IMG/VR virus record: IMGVR_UViG_3300035670_000313
Span: 1 to 50,081 of that record
Source of the DNA: a virus
Length of the DNA stretch: 50,081 bases
Direction: 5' to 3' (one strand)
Shown here: positions 6,922 to 15,116 of the stretch, piece after piece
Layout: each line of letters opens with the position of its first letter
How positions within the stretch are numbered: the first letter of the stretch is position 1
Notes under the pieces: generated by a model
What the model was told of the DNA's origin: nothing
The model's database searches: none
Seen by the model: only the letters and a program-made list of their open reading frames with translations
Program-made: the position numbers and the translations under genes

Positions 6922-8187
6922 ATGCTACTGTCACTCGGTTTCATAGCAGCAGCCGCAGCTGGGGTAATCCCTAACTATGTTGTGCGATTTGTCAATAGTA
7001 GGGCAAATGGTGGCCTTGGTGGTGCATACGTAGACGCTGATGGCAACGCATATATCACTGCCTCTAACAGCAACGGTGGATATGATGGCGGCCAGATAAC
7101 CCAGAAGGTTGCACCAAACAACTCGGTGCTCTGGAGCTGGACCTATCCAAACGCTTATGGTGGCGAAGTTGGTCTACACGCAGACTCGTCTGGCAACATC
7201 TACACTGGTGGCTTTCACGGTCAGGGCGGTGGAGACTACTACCTTTACGTTGTTAAATACTCTCCAGATGGCACAAGGCAGTGGCAGCGTTGGTTTGGTG
7301 GTAGCGTAACTTATCCAGACTGGACCGACACAAACGCGACTGGTCACAGCTCGCTTTCTGGTGGAGCTTTTACTGGCGGCAACTTTATCCTGCTAGACAG
7401 CAATGGAAGCGTAGTATTTAGCCGCTCTGGTAACCTTGGTGGCGAAAGCGGCGAGGGTGGATACATCGCTGGTATTGGACCTAGCCGAGTATTCTTTGGC
7501 CACCGCAAGCGTTTCAACGTATTTAGCCTAACGGGTGGATTCCAGTTCGGCAAAGCAGTTGGTACTAACGTTCCAAGAGGTACGTTTGACAACGACAATA
7601 ACCTCTACCTCTGGCACTGCACCCAGGGTGATAACATCATGTATGTCACCAAGTTTGGACCAACTGGCACAAAGATTTGGGACAGACAGATTACTGCATC
7701 GTCTGGTATTATCTGGAACAGCAGCCATGGAGTTTGCGACTCAAGCGGAAACCTTTACTTCCCAATTGGCTGGGAGCAAACTTCTGGAACAAATACAACT
7801 CAGAAGATTGCATTTGTATCTTTCGATACCAATGGCAATTTGAGGTACCAAAGAGCAGTTGATGTCGCAAATGCAAGAGATGCCGCCGGTCAGCTAAACA
7901 TTAACCAGGCAACCGGTATCGGAACAGTAGCTGGCTACATGAATGGCAATAACGCCGGTGGCTTTGCGACGTTTAACTTAGTTACAGGTAGCGCTGTGCC
8001 AACTAGCGCAGTTGCTGGTGGAGTTACGGTAAGCTTCTATAACCCAGGATTTACAATTACTACCCCAGCTTCACTTAGCTACTCTGATGTCGGAGATATT
8101 GGAGGCAGCAGCGGAGTCTCTACTCCAAACCGAGGAAGCACTGGCGGGAACTCTCAGTACACAATTTCTAGAGGAACATTCGGATAG
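6922..8187 (+). CDS. Putative beta-propeller virion protein
   Basis: 421 aa starting immediately after the previous TAA. The N-terminus is hydrophobic (LLSLGFIAAAAAGVIP). The remainder has repeated blocks of about 45 residues of the form D-G-N-x-Y-x-x-G plus W-x-W/R (DADGNAYITASN, DSSGNIYTGGF, DNDNNLYLWHC, DSSGNLYFPIG), as in SBBP-type beta-propeller repeats. The C-terminus is Gly/Ser-rich. Inferred to be a tail or fibre component binding a surface ligand; receptor unknown. The hydrophobic start could instead be a buried trimer interface. Confidence 0.55.
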   Translation: MLLSLGFIAAAAAGVIPNYVVRFVNSRANGGLGGAYVDADGNAYITASNSNGGYDGGQITQKVAPNNSVLWSWTYPNAYGGEVGLHADSSGNIYTGGFHGQGGGDYYLYVVKYSPDGTRQWQRWFGGSVTYPDWTDTNATGHSSLSGGAFTGGNFILLDSNGSVVFSRSGNLGGESGEGGYIAGIGPSRVFFGHRKRFNVFSLTGGFQFGKAVGTNVPRGTFDNDNNLYLWHCTQGDNIMYVTKFGPTGTKIWDRQITASSGIIWNSSHGVCDSSGNLYFPIGWEQTSGTNTTQKIAFVSFDTNGNLRYQRAVDVANARDAAGQLNINQATGIGTVAGYMNGNNAGGFATFNLVTGSAVPTSAVAGGVTVSFYNPGFTITTPASLSYSDVGDIGGSSGVSTPNRGSTGGNSQYTISRGTFG

Positions 8188-8195
8188 GCGGAATA

Positions 8196-8522
8196 ATGTT
8201 TTACATCGACCCAAGTGGAAACTACCCACGATACTACGGCGACATCATGTCAGAGCACCCAGAGTGGCAGCTAGGCGATGAGCTACCTGAAGGCTGGCAG
8301 CTAGTTGCTGACGCACCTGCCCCAGAGTATGCTGAGGATGAGACTTTCGAAGATGGCGAGCCAGCTGTAATTGATGGCGTTTTGACTAGAACCTTTGTTG
8401 TTAGAAAACTAACAGCAGAGGAGCTAGAGGTTCGTCAAGCCCCACAGACTGCTAGGCAAAAGCTTGTTGACCTTGGATTCTCAGAGGTTGAAATCAACGC
8501 AATTGCCAGAGGCCGCATCTAA
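8196..8522 (+). CDS. Small acidic protein, possible fibre chaperone
   Basis: 108 aa, acidic, with EHPEWQLGDELPEGWQLV near the N-terminus and a C-terminal helix-rich end ERQ..ARQKLVDLGFSEVEINAIARG. Such short proteins with a C-terminal helical LxxLGxxxxEI segment often accompany fibre genes as tail-fibre assembly factors. Similar C-terminal helix is seen in the gene at 12484. No catalytic motif. Function inferred from context only. Confidence 0.5.
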   Translation: MFYIDPSGNYPRYYGDIMSEHPEWQLGDELPEGWQLVADAPAPEYAEDETFEDGEPAVIDGVLTRTFVVRKLTAEELEVRQAPQTARQKLVDLGFSEVEINAIARGRI

Positions 8523-8530
8523 CCTAGAAA

Positions 8531-8539
8531 TGGTAAAAT
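8531..8539 (+). promoter_or_regulatory. Leaderless promoter TGG-TAAAAT
   Basis: TAAAAT ends at 8539, exactly six bases before ATG 8546, so the predicted start coincides with the start codon. No SD is present before this ATG. Confidence 0.6.
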
Positions 8540-8545
8540 AAGAAC

Positions 8546-9409
8546 ATGGCTATTAACTTCCCTGATTCCCCGACAACCGGAGACTCCTTTACTGCTGCTG
8601 GGCGCACGTGGGTGTGGGATGGCAGCACTTGGAATAACGACGCTACCTCAGAGTTTGACACTGTGCAGTTTGACACTACCGCTGGCGCTATTGCTGGCAC
8701 AGGTGAGCTTGCATGGAACTCAAACATGGAGACTCTTGACCTTGGCCTAGATGCAAACGTAACGCTCCAGGTTGGTCAAGAGCATGTAATCCGCGTCAAG
8801 AACGCATCGGCCTCTGTGGCAATTCCTAACGGCACAGTAGTGATGTTTGCTGGAGCAACTGGTGACACTGTAACCGTGTCGCCAATGGTTGCCAATGGAA
8901 CTGTATCATCAGAGTATCTAGTTGGAATTGCAACCGAGACTATTCCTGCAGACGGCTTTGGCTTTGTCACTCAGTTCGGTTTTGTTAATGGCCTAGACAC
9001 TACTGCATGGCCTGCAGGAACTGTTCTTTACGCAAACCCAGCCGTGAACGGCGGCCTTACTGCAACTGAGCCTCAGGCACCAAACCTAAAGCTTGAGATT
9101 GCAGCTGTAACCAGAAGCCACGCAACCACTGGCCGCCTACTTGTGCGTGTTCACACGGGCGAAAAGATTAGCGGTCTCCACGACGTTCAGATTGCAACTC
9201 CAGTTCACGGTCAGGTGCTAAAGTACGATGACGGCCAGCTTCGCTGGGAGAACGCAGACCTGACTACTGCCGACCTTGATGACGTAGCAATTACCTCTCC
9301 AACCAACGGCCAGTCACTGACTTATAACGCAGCAACTGGCAAGTGGGTCAACAGCGCAGCAGCAGCCACAGGCGAGACCATCTCTTCGTTCTTGCTCATG
9401 GGTGCCTGA
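8546..9409 (+). CDS. Virion structural / fibre protein
   Basis: 287 aa. The N-terminal FPDSPTTGDSFTAAGRTWVWDG is a module frequent at the start of phage tail or fibre proteins. The middle is beta-rich; residues ~210-275 contain two copies of a repeat (ATPVHGQVLKYDDGQLRW and SPTNGQSLTYNAATGKW). Starts without SD at a leaderless promoter. Likely a virion surface protein; no enzymatic motif seen. Confidence 0.55.
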   Translation: MAINFPDSPTTGDSFTAAGRTWVWDGSTWNNDATSEFDTVQFDTTAGAIAGTGELAWNSNMETLDLGLDANVTLQVGQEHVIRVKNASASVAIPNGTVVMFAGATGDTVTVSPMVANGTVSSEYLVGIATETIPADGFGFVTQFGFVNGLDTTAWPAGTVLYANPAVNGGLTATEPQAPNLKLEIAAVTRSHATTGRLLVRVHTGEKISGLHDVQIATPVHGQVLKYDDGQLRWENADLTTADLDDVAITSPTNGQSLTYNAATGKWVNSAAAATGETISSFLLMGA

Positions 9410-9415
9410 TACAAT
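9408..9415 (+). promoter_or_regulatory. Late-type promoter TGA-TACAAT
   Basis: TACAAT (9410-9415) overlaps the stop codon of the previous gene. Start near 9422; leader of about 20 nt with AAGAAGGA. Confidence 0.45.
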
Positions 9416-9441
9416 AAATAGAGACTTAAAGAAGGACGACA

Positions 9442-9774
9442 ATGCCAACAACTTACAAGGTTCTAGGCCAGTCTGCACCAGCTGCGACTACCAACACTGA
9501 CATCTACACTGTTCCCGCAAACACTCAGACTGTCATTTCGACTATCGTTGTGGCTAACCGAGCAGCTGCTCCAGCGACCTATAGGATTGCAGTTCGACTA
9601 AACGGTGCTACTCTAGCTAACCAGCACTACATTGCTTACGATGTTACCGTAGGTGCATCCGACTCTACCACTCTTACCTTGGGCCTAACGCTGGACCCAT
9701 CGGAGATTATCACCGTCTACGCATCTACCGCCAACCTAAGCTTTAACGTATTCGGCGCTGAGATTACAGCTTAA
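9442..9774 (+). CDS. Small beta-sandwich virion protein
   Basis: 110 aa, almost entirely Ala/Thr/Val/Ile in alternating beta pattern (TVISTIVVANRAAAPATYRIAVRLNG), no cysteines. This type of 100-120 aa protein is often found near fibres of phages of actinobacteria and marine bacteria. SD AAGAAGGA. Precedes the first fibre cassette. Function not known; probable virion component. Confidence 0.5.
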   Translation: MPTTYKVLGQSAPAATTNTDIYTVPANTQTVISTIVVANRAAAPATYRIAVRLNGATLANQHYIAYDVTVGASDSTTLTLGLTLDPSEIITVYASTANLSFNVFGAEITA

Positions 9775-9784
9775 GGGGCACTAA

Positions 9785-10381
9785 ATGGCAGTCAAGAGCC
9801 TCGCCCAATCAAGCCTCCGCCAGTCTCCACAGATTAACTCTATGCTGGCGGGTTACCAGACTAACCAGTTCCATCACTTGGAGACCATCCGCTTGGGCGG
9901 AAGCGCCGCTTCCGTAGAGTTTACAAACCTTGCTAGGTATGCTGATTATCAGCATTTGCAACTAAGGGTTACTGGAAGAACAAGTCTTGGGACTGCTGGC
10001 AATTCGGGCATTCGTATCAGGCTAAATAGCGATACTGGAAATAACTACGCTTGGCACAGACTCGAGGGCAACGGCTCTTCTATACCTACAAGCGCTCAAA
10101 CATCAACAAACGGAGCTTTCATTACACACTTCCCAAGAAACTCCGCTGCTTCGGGAATTTTTGGTGTAGGTGTGATTGACATTCTTGACCCATTTGAAGC
10201 TAAAAACAAAACATTTCGCAGCTTGAATGGAGTGCCTTGGACTTACAACGTTGTTTCCTTACAATCAGCCTTATGGATGAATACAAATAGTGTTACAACG
10301 ATAAACATTTATGATAGCGATGGTGGAGATTTACTTACTGGCTCCCGCTTCTCTCTGTACGGTATTAAGGCAAGAGCATGA
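9785..10381 (+). CDS. Fibre cassette A, protein 1
   Basis: 198 aa. Homologous by eye to the gene at 12731: N-terminal QSSL, a central VEFTNLARYADYQHLQL segment, RLNSDTGNNYAWHRL, WMNTNSVTTINIYDSDGG and the terminal SRFSLYGIKA. The domain F-x-N-x-x-x-Y-x-D...FN-G-D-x-x-x-x-Y...SLYGI is shared with five neighbours, defining a paralogous family. Likely jelly-roll-like receptor or structural domain. ATGA overlap with the next gene suggests coupled translation. Confidence 0.6.
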   Translation: MAVKSLAQSSLRQSPQINSMLAGYQTNQFHHLETIRLGGSAASVEFTNLARYADYQHLQLRVTGRTSLGTAGNSGIRIRLNSDTGNNYAWHRLEGNGSSIPTSAQTSTNGAFITHFPRNSAASGIFGVGVIDILDPFEAKNKTFRSLNGVPWTYNVVSLQSALWMNTNSVTTINIYDSDGGDLLTGSRFSLYGIKARA

Positions 10382-10890
10382 CAAGACGCATTACTCCTAC
10401 TTATGTACTTTTGAATCAAATTACTTTGGCTGCTAATAGTGTTGAAGTAGTATTTTCAGGCTTGCCTCAGAACTATGCAGACTTAGTTATGGTGGGGAAC
10501 TGGTCCAACAGCGGGATTGGGTCAGCTGGCAGGCTTCAGTTAAATGCCGATGCTGGTGCCAACTATAATGGCACTTGGATTGTTGCCACGGGTAGCGGTT
10601 CGCCAGCTGCTGGCTCCGAGTCTGGGGCTACATCTGCCCGTATTGCTGGGGCATCCATAGGGCCTAGTAATACATTTTCAAATGTTGTGACTTTGCAGTT
10701 TATGGATTACTCAGCTTCCGATAAGCACAAAACGATTTTAACTCGCTACGGGGCAGCGTCAACCGATGTACAAGCCACAGCAGTACGCTGGGCTAACAAT
10801 GCTCCGGTTACAAGCATTCGCTTTTTTGACATTTTGGGCCAAACCTTTCAGGCTGGTGCCACCTTCTCTATCTATGGAATTGCAGGATAA
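10378..10890 (+). CDS. Fibre cassette A, protein 2
   Basis: 170 aa, ATGA overlap with the previous gene. Same domain as its neighbours: VEVVFSGLPQNYADLVMVG, RLQLNADAGANYNGTW, MDYSASDKHKT, WANNAPVTSIRFFDILGQTF and SIYGIAG at the end. Counterpart of the gene at 13322 (161 aa). Likely a virion fibre or head/tail surface protein. Confidence 0.6.
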   Translation: MTRRITPTYVLLNQITLAANSVEVVFSGLPQNYADLVMVGNWSNSGIGSAGRLQLNADAGANYNGTWIVATGSGSPAAGSESGATSARIAGASIGPSNTFSNVVTLQFMDYSASDKHKTILTRYGAASTDVQATAVRWANNAPVTSIRFFDILGQTFQAGATFSIYGIAG

Positions 10891-12135
10891 ATGTCTTACA
10901 CATTAATTGGGCATCAAAGGCTTGAGGCAACTGCTAGCAGCATTACGTTTAATGAGATTCCTCAAACATTCACAGACTTATATGTTGTGGCATCGCTTAG
11001 AAGCACCATCGGTACAAACACAACCTACGCAGCGTTTAGGCTAAACGGCACCACCTCGGGGTACAGTGGCAAAGTAACTATTGGCACAGGTGACGGTGGC
11101 TTATACACTGGCCCTTTAGATACAAACCAAGGGACGTTAGGCGAAATTGCCGGAAGCACAACTGCTAACACATTTGGAAGTACATCTCTGTACTTGAATA
11201 ACTATACTAGCTCTAACATTAAATCTTATTCAACAGACTCTACAGGCGAAGGAAACTTGGCAAGAGTTTACACTGGCTTTGTCAATGGTCTTTGGAGTAA
11301 TACTGCTGCGGTAAACTCCTTTACTATTATCGAAGGCCAGGGCCAGAACTTCGTAGCAGGCTCAACCGCAACCCTCTACGGCATCAACCGCACTCAGGCG
11401 ATTGGTAAGCCCAAGGCAATCGGTGGAAACATTACCTTTGCTAACGGCCACTGGGTGCACACGTTTACCGGTAGTGGTACGTTCTCCGCACAAGAGGACC
11501 TTAGGGTGGATGGCCTGGTCATTGCCGGGGGTGCTGGTGGTGCCTACTTTGCTGGTGCTGGCGGTGGCGCTGGAGGAGTGATTGCACTGGGTGGGGCCAG
11601 CCTACCCAGGGGCTCTTATCCGGTCTCAGTCGGCGCTGGTGGACTAGGTGGTGTTTCTACAAACGCATTTGGATTTAACGGAAGCGATTCAACCTTAGGC
11701 TCGTTTGTTGCGATTGGCGGCGGAAGGGCTGGGGTTGCTGGCGGTTCTGGTGGGGGTGGCTACTACAACCAGGGACAGGGAGCGGGCACAGCTGGGCAGG
11801 GATTTGCCGGAGGAGCCTGGAACAATGCTCCTGTTCGCGGTGGAGGCGGAGGCGCTAGCGAGCCAGGAAATACAGACAGACAGGGCGATGGTGGAGATGG
11901 AATTCTTTGGGACAACGCATTCTATGCCGGTGGCGGTGGCGGTGGCGGCGACGACTTTGCAACTTATGGTGGAACCGGTGGAGTCGGCGGTGGCGGTAAC
12001 GGAAAGTACATCGCCAACCAAGTTGGCGACCCTGCATTGATAAACACCGGCAGCGGTGGAGGTGGAGGAGCCTTTTACGCCAATGGTGGCAACGGCGGCT
12101 CCGGTATCGTAATCATTCGCTACCCAGCTGAGTAG
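10891..12135 (+). CDS. Fibre cassette A, protein 3 with glycine-rich adhesin domain
   Basis: 414 aa starting right after the previous TAA. Residues 1-170 are the shared cassette domain (ITFNEIPQTFTDLYVVA ... TLYGINR). Residues ~185-414 form a glycine-rich domain with GGGGGAG-type loops ending in GGSGIVIIRYPAE, the pattern of phage glycine-rich receptor-binding tips, which in T-even-like phages (gp38 type) determine host range through polyglycine II loops. Best candidate, with its paralogue at 13807, for the receptor-binding protein. Confidence 0.65.
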   Translation: MSYTLIGHQRLEATASSITFNEIPQTFTDLYVVASLRSTIGTNTTYAAFRLNGTTSGYSGKVTIGTGDGGLYTGPLDTNQGTLGEIAGSTTANTFGSTSLYLNNYTSSNIKSYSTDSTGEGNLARVYTGFVNGLWSNTAAVNSFTIIEGQGQNFVAGSTATLYGINRTQAIGKPKAIGGNITFANGHWVHTFTGSGTFSAQEDLRVDGLVIAGGAGGAYFAGAGGGAGGVIALGGASLPRGSYPVSVGAGGLGGVSTNAFGFNGSDSTLGSFVAIGGGRAGVAGGSGGGGYYNQGQGAGTAGQGFAGGAWNNAPVRGGGGGASEPGNTDRQGDGGDGILWDNAFYAGGGGGGGDDFATYGGTGGVGGGGNGKYIANQVGDPALINTGSGGGGGAFYANGGNGGSGIVIIRYPAE

Positions 12136-12143
12136 GGTATAAT
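12136..12143 (+). promoter_or_regulatory. Leaderless promoter GGG-TATAAT
   Basis: TATAAT at 12138-12143 follows the TAG stop of the previous gene and ends exactly six bases before ATG 12150; no SD at this start. Confidence 0.6.
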
Positions 12144-12149
12144 AGAAGC

Positions 12150-12491
12150 ATGTCACATTTCGCAGAACTAGATGAGAACAACATTGTCACCCGTGTGCTC
12201 GTTGGTGACAACAACATGCCAAACGAGGGCTACGACTGGTTCGTAGAGAACTTGGGCGGACGCTGGATTCAGACCAGCTACAACGCAACTATCCGCAAGA
12301 ACTTTGCAGGCATCGGCTTTACTTACGATGAAGAGCGTGATGCCTTTATCCCACCTAAGCCATTTGAGAGCTGGACCCTAAATGAAGGAACCTGCCGCTG
12401 GATGGCACCTGTGCCATATCCGCAGGATGGTAGAATATACAGATGGGATGAAGAGTCCCTCGCATGGATTGAGGAAAGAATAGATGTCTGA
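12150..12491 (+). CDS. Conserved small virion-associated protein
   Basis: 113 aa. The pattern AELDENNIVTRVLV...GGRWIQTSYN...FAGIGFTYD...FIPPKPFESW is well known from many phages of aquatic bacteria, where it sits beside fibre genes; its function is unestablished. No signal peptide or metal site. Translated without SD from a leaderless promoter. Its 3' end overlaps the next gene by 8 nt. Confidence 0.6.
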   Translation: MSHFAELDENNIVTRVLVGDNNMPNEGYDWFVENLGGRWIQTSYNATIRKNFAGIGFTYDEERDAFIPPKPFESWTLNEGTCRWMAPVPYPQDGRIYRWDEESLAWIEERIDV

Positions 12492-12720
12492 CACACCAAT
12501 GAAGCTTATAGTTGACTGTGCGACTGGCGCTCAGACTTACGTACCATTGTCTGCAGAAGAGATTGCAGAGCGTGAAGCACTGGCAGCACAGGCTGCTGAA
12601 GAGCAGGCTGCTCGTGAAGCTGCTGAGGCTGAGCGTGAGGCGCTGAAGGCTTCAGCTCGTGCTAAGCTAGTATCTGGCCAGCCACTGACCGAGGAAGAAG
12701 CAGCGCTTCTAGTTCTCTAA
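12484..12720 (+). CDS. Small coiled-coil protein of the fibre island
   Basis: 78 aa. Residues ~22-62 are a continuous Ala/Glu/Arg heptad helix (EEIAEREALAAQAAEEQAAR), followed by KLVSGQPLTEEEAALLVL, which resembles the end of the protein at 8196 and of fibre-assembly factors. Overlaps the previous gene by 8 nt. Likely a fibre chaperone or trimerisation helix. Confidence 0.5.
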   Translation: MSDTPMKLIVDCATGAQTYVPLSAEEIAEREALAAQAAEEQAAREAAEAEREALKASARAKLVSGQPLTEEEAALLVL

Positions 12721-12730
12721 GGGGGCACAA

Positions 12731-13321
12731 GTGATTAAGTCTGCCTCGCAGTCTAGCCTAACCAATGATGTCAAGTACCGCAGCATGGCTGCGGCTAATG
12801 TGCCGTCTAATGAGTATTTGATTCAAACTGCAATTGTAAACGGCAGCAGCACCCTAATTGAGTTTAATAACTTAGCTCAGTTCCATGGAGTATACAGACA
12901 TTTGAAGCTTGTTGTATCTACTAGGAACAGTGCCAACGTTGGAACGGGCGCTTTGATTACCAGGTTTAACGGTGACTCTGGTAATAACTACACTTACCAC
13001 GCCCTAAGAAGCTACAACGGAACATTTACATCTGAATCAGTTGCTCCATATAGCTCAATTCTCGCATCCTGGAACCCTCATGGCGGAACAAATGGTGGGA
13101 ACTTTGGCATCTGTGAGGCAGATATACTAGACTGGTCCTCATCTGTAAAAAATAAATCTGTAAGGTCTTTAACCGGAGCCCTTTCTTACGCAAACATTGT
13201 TAGTATATTTTCTGGAGTATGGATGAATACAGCTCCAATAACATCTATTCAGCTAGTGGCAGAAGATGGCAACCCATTTACGGGCGGAAGCCGCTATTCA
13301 CTTTATGGGGTGACTGCATAA
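12731..13321 (+). CDS. Fibre cassette B, protein 1
   Basis: 196 aa, GTG start with AGGGGG upstream. Paralogue of the gene at 9785: N-terminal SASQSSL, LIEFNNLAQFHGVYRHLKL, RFNGDSGNNYTYHAL, GVWMNTAPITSIQL and terminal SRYSLYGVTA. Differences are spread over the protein rather than clustered, giving no sign of a targeted variable region. Confidence 0.6.
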   Translation: MIKSASQSSLTNDVKYRSMAAANVPSNEYLIQTAIVNGSSTLIEFNNLAQFHGVYRHLKLVVSTRNSANVGTGALITRFNGDSGNNYTYHALRSYNGTFTSESVAPYSSILASWNPHGGTNGGNFGICEADILDWSSSVKNKSVRSLTGALSYANIVSIFSGVWMNTAPITSIQLVAEDGNPFTGGSRYSLYGVTA

Positions 13322-13807
13322 ATGGCGCTTCAATCAGTTGTTGCGCTTGCAACAATAACACTGCAAAGTCCTAGCACTAGCGTATCTTTTAGTTCAATCC
13401 CAAATATCTACAGGGACCTATTTATTACTGTATCTGCAAACACCACTTCAAGCTTTGACCCCATATCCATGGTGTTTAACGGAGACACCGCTTCCACTAG
13501 AACTGCATTGCAAATGAGCGGAAACGGCTCCAGTCCCTCAAGCTCTACTTTTAATGACCTAAGGCTTGGGGATATCTACTCGACTTTTAATTTGCCTACA
13601 TTTTTTGTAATCTCAATTCCAGAGTATAGAGCTACGGATAGGCACAAGATTTACACGTCCAGAGGCAACCAGTCTGGAAACTTTGTCAACGCCATAGCTG
13701 GACAATGGTTCAGCACTAATGCAATAAATGCCATATCTTTCTCGGGCCAGTATGGCGGTTCATTTGCCACGGGCTCCGTCTTTAGCCTCTATGGAAGGAT
13801 TGCATAG
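13322..13807 (+). CDS. Fibre cassette B, protein 2
   Basis: 161 aa, starting right after the previous TAA. Shared domain: VSFSSIPNIYRDLFITV, MVFNGDTASTRT, EYRATDRHKIYTS, QWFSTNAINAISF and VFSLYGRIA. Counterpart of 10378. Stop TAG overlaps the next GTG. Confidence 0.6.
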   Translation: MALQSVVALATITLQSPSTSVSFSSIPNIYRDLFITVSANTTSSFDPISMVFNGDTASTRTALQMSGNGSSPSSSTFNDLRLGDIYSTFNLPTFFVISIPEYRATDRHKIYTSRGNQSGNFVNAIAGQWFSTNAINAISFSGQYGGSFATGSVFSLYGRIA

Positions 13808-15102
13808 TGTTAAAGTACCACATTCAAACCATTGAAGTTGGAGCAGCTGGCTCATCAGAGCTAACCTTTAACAACATCCCACAGATTTATGACGACCTTG
13901 AATTAGTAGTAAGCGCAAGGAATAGCTCCACTCAGGAGCACCTCTTGATTAGCTTCAACGGCTCGACATCTAACTTTACTGGGATGTATGTAAATAACGC
14001 AGTAAGCTCTGGGGTTTATGCGAGATACTTGGGGAATCAGACTAGGGCTGCATATACGGCAAATACTTTTGGCAACACCAGAGCCTTGATAAGTAACTAT
14101 AGGGCCTCTACATCAAAAGCAATCTCTTCTGACACTTCGGCTCCGAATAACAGCACGGTTTCAAGCAGCTGGGCAACTGTTTTTGCGGCGAATCAATGGA
14201 ACTCAACCTCTCCAGTTACTTCTCTTACGCTAACCAGCGAGTCTGGCTCTAACTTTGTGCAGTACTCCTCTGCCTCCCTCTACGGCATCAAGCGGGGGGC
14301 AGATGGGGTAACTCAAGTGCCGGCTGCATTTGGTGGAACTGTGACTACTTCTGGCGGATATACCATTCACACTTTTACTGGCTCTGGAACATTTACTGCT
14401 AACCGTAATCTTCAGGTTGAGTACCTAGTGGTAGCCGGAGGAGGTGGCGGTGGGGCCGATGATGGCGGTGGAGGTGGCGCAGGAGGTTACCGAACTGCTT
14501 CTGGATTTGCAGTAAATGCCGGCAGCAGCCACACTGTAACTGTAGGCGCAGGTGGAGCTGGCGCTACTTCAATATCAAACAGTGGAGCAAAGGGCTCAGA
14601 CTCAGTATTTTCAACCATAACTTCTATTGGTGGCGGCGGAGGAAAGAGTAGAAGTTCTGGAGTTAGCAACAGCACAGGTGGCTCAGGTGGTGGAGGCTCA
14701 TACCTTAACCCAACTGCTGGACTTGGGACGGCTGGCCAAGGCTTTGACGGCGGAACAGGCCGAACTGACGCTCACTCTGGTGGCGGCGGTGGAGCTGGTT
14801 CAGTCGGAGGTAATGCTGTTGGCTCATCCGGTCCTGGAGGAAATGGTGGAGCTGGCCTAACTTCTTCAATTACAGGAACAGCCGTGACTCGTGCAGGTGG
14901 CGGCGGTGGCGCTAACGGAGGGCTTGGCTCTGCAGGCGGAGGAAACGGCTCAGATGCGAGACCGAGCTTCCCTGCCCCATCTGGGTTCTCTGCAACTGCT
15001 AATAGCGGCTCTGGTGGCGGCGGTCAGGGAAACTCTGGAAATTACCAAGGTGGTAATGGTGGTTCTGGAATTGTTGTTGTTCGTTACCTAACTCCCGCGT
15101 AG
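13807..15102 (+). CDS. Fibre cassette B, protein 3 with glycine-rich adhesin domain
   Basis: 431 aa, GTG start overlapping the previous stop (TAGTG). Residues 1-163 match the cassette domain (LTFNNIPQIYDDLELVVS ... SASLYGIKRG). Residues ~175-431 are the glycine-rich tip with GGGGGG loops and the closing GGSGIVVVRY, paralogous to 10891. The strongly biased GGN coding produces false ORFs in the other frames. Likely a second receptor-binding tip, perhaps giving two specificities. Confidence 0.65.
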   Translation: MLKYHIQTIEVGAAGSSELTFNNIPQIYDDLELVVSARNSSTQEHLLISFNGSTSNFTGMYVNNAVSSGVYARYLGNQTRAAYTANTFGNTRALISNYRASTSKAISSDTSAPNNSTVSSSWATVFAANQWNSTSPVTSLTLTSESGSNFVQYSSASLYGIKRGADGVTQVPAAFGGTVTTSGGYTIHTFTGSGTFTANRNLQVEYLVVAGGGGGGADDGGGGGAGGYRTASGFAVNAGSSHTVTVGAGGAGATSISNSGAKGSDSVFSTITSIGGGGGKSRSSGVSNSTGGSGGGGSYLNPTAGLGTAGQGFDGGTGRTDAHSGGGGGAGSVGGNAVGSSGPGGNGGAGLTSSITGTAVTRAGGGGGANGGLGSAGGGNGSDARPSFPAPSGFSATANSGSGGGGQGNSGNYQGGNGGSGIVVVRYLTPA

Positions 15103-15110
15103 GATAAAAT
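15102..15110 (+). promoter_or_regulatory. Leaderless promoter GGA-TAAAAT
   Basis: TAAAAT at 15105-15110, beginning within three bases of the previous stop and ending exactly six bases before ATG 15117. Marks the start of the connector/tail gene set. Confidence 0.6.
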
Positions 15111-15116
15111 AGAACT

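Larger units (their letters stand above)
9785..12135 (+). repeat. Three-gene fibre cassette, copy A
   Basis: Genes of 198, 170 and 414 aa arranged in the same order and with the same domain endings as 12731-15102 (196, 161 and 431 aa). Protein similarity is clear but the DNA is diverged, so the duplication is old or the copies were acquired separately. Two other small genes lie between the copies. Confidence 0.7.
12731..15102 (+). repeat. Three-gene fibre cassette, copy B
   Basis: Second copy of the cassette described at 9785-12135, with matching gene order, lengths and domain ends; the third gene again carries the glycine-rich tip. Confidence 0.7.

Noticed and set aside
11695-12156. Leftward 153-codon and rightward 111-codon ORFs in the glycine-rich genes
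   Set aside because: Shadows of GGN-rich coding; no ribosome site and no homology pattern.
9785-15102. Diversity-generating retroelement acting on fibre tips
   Set aside because: No reverse transcriptase and no template repeat seen; differences between cassettes are spread out.
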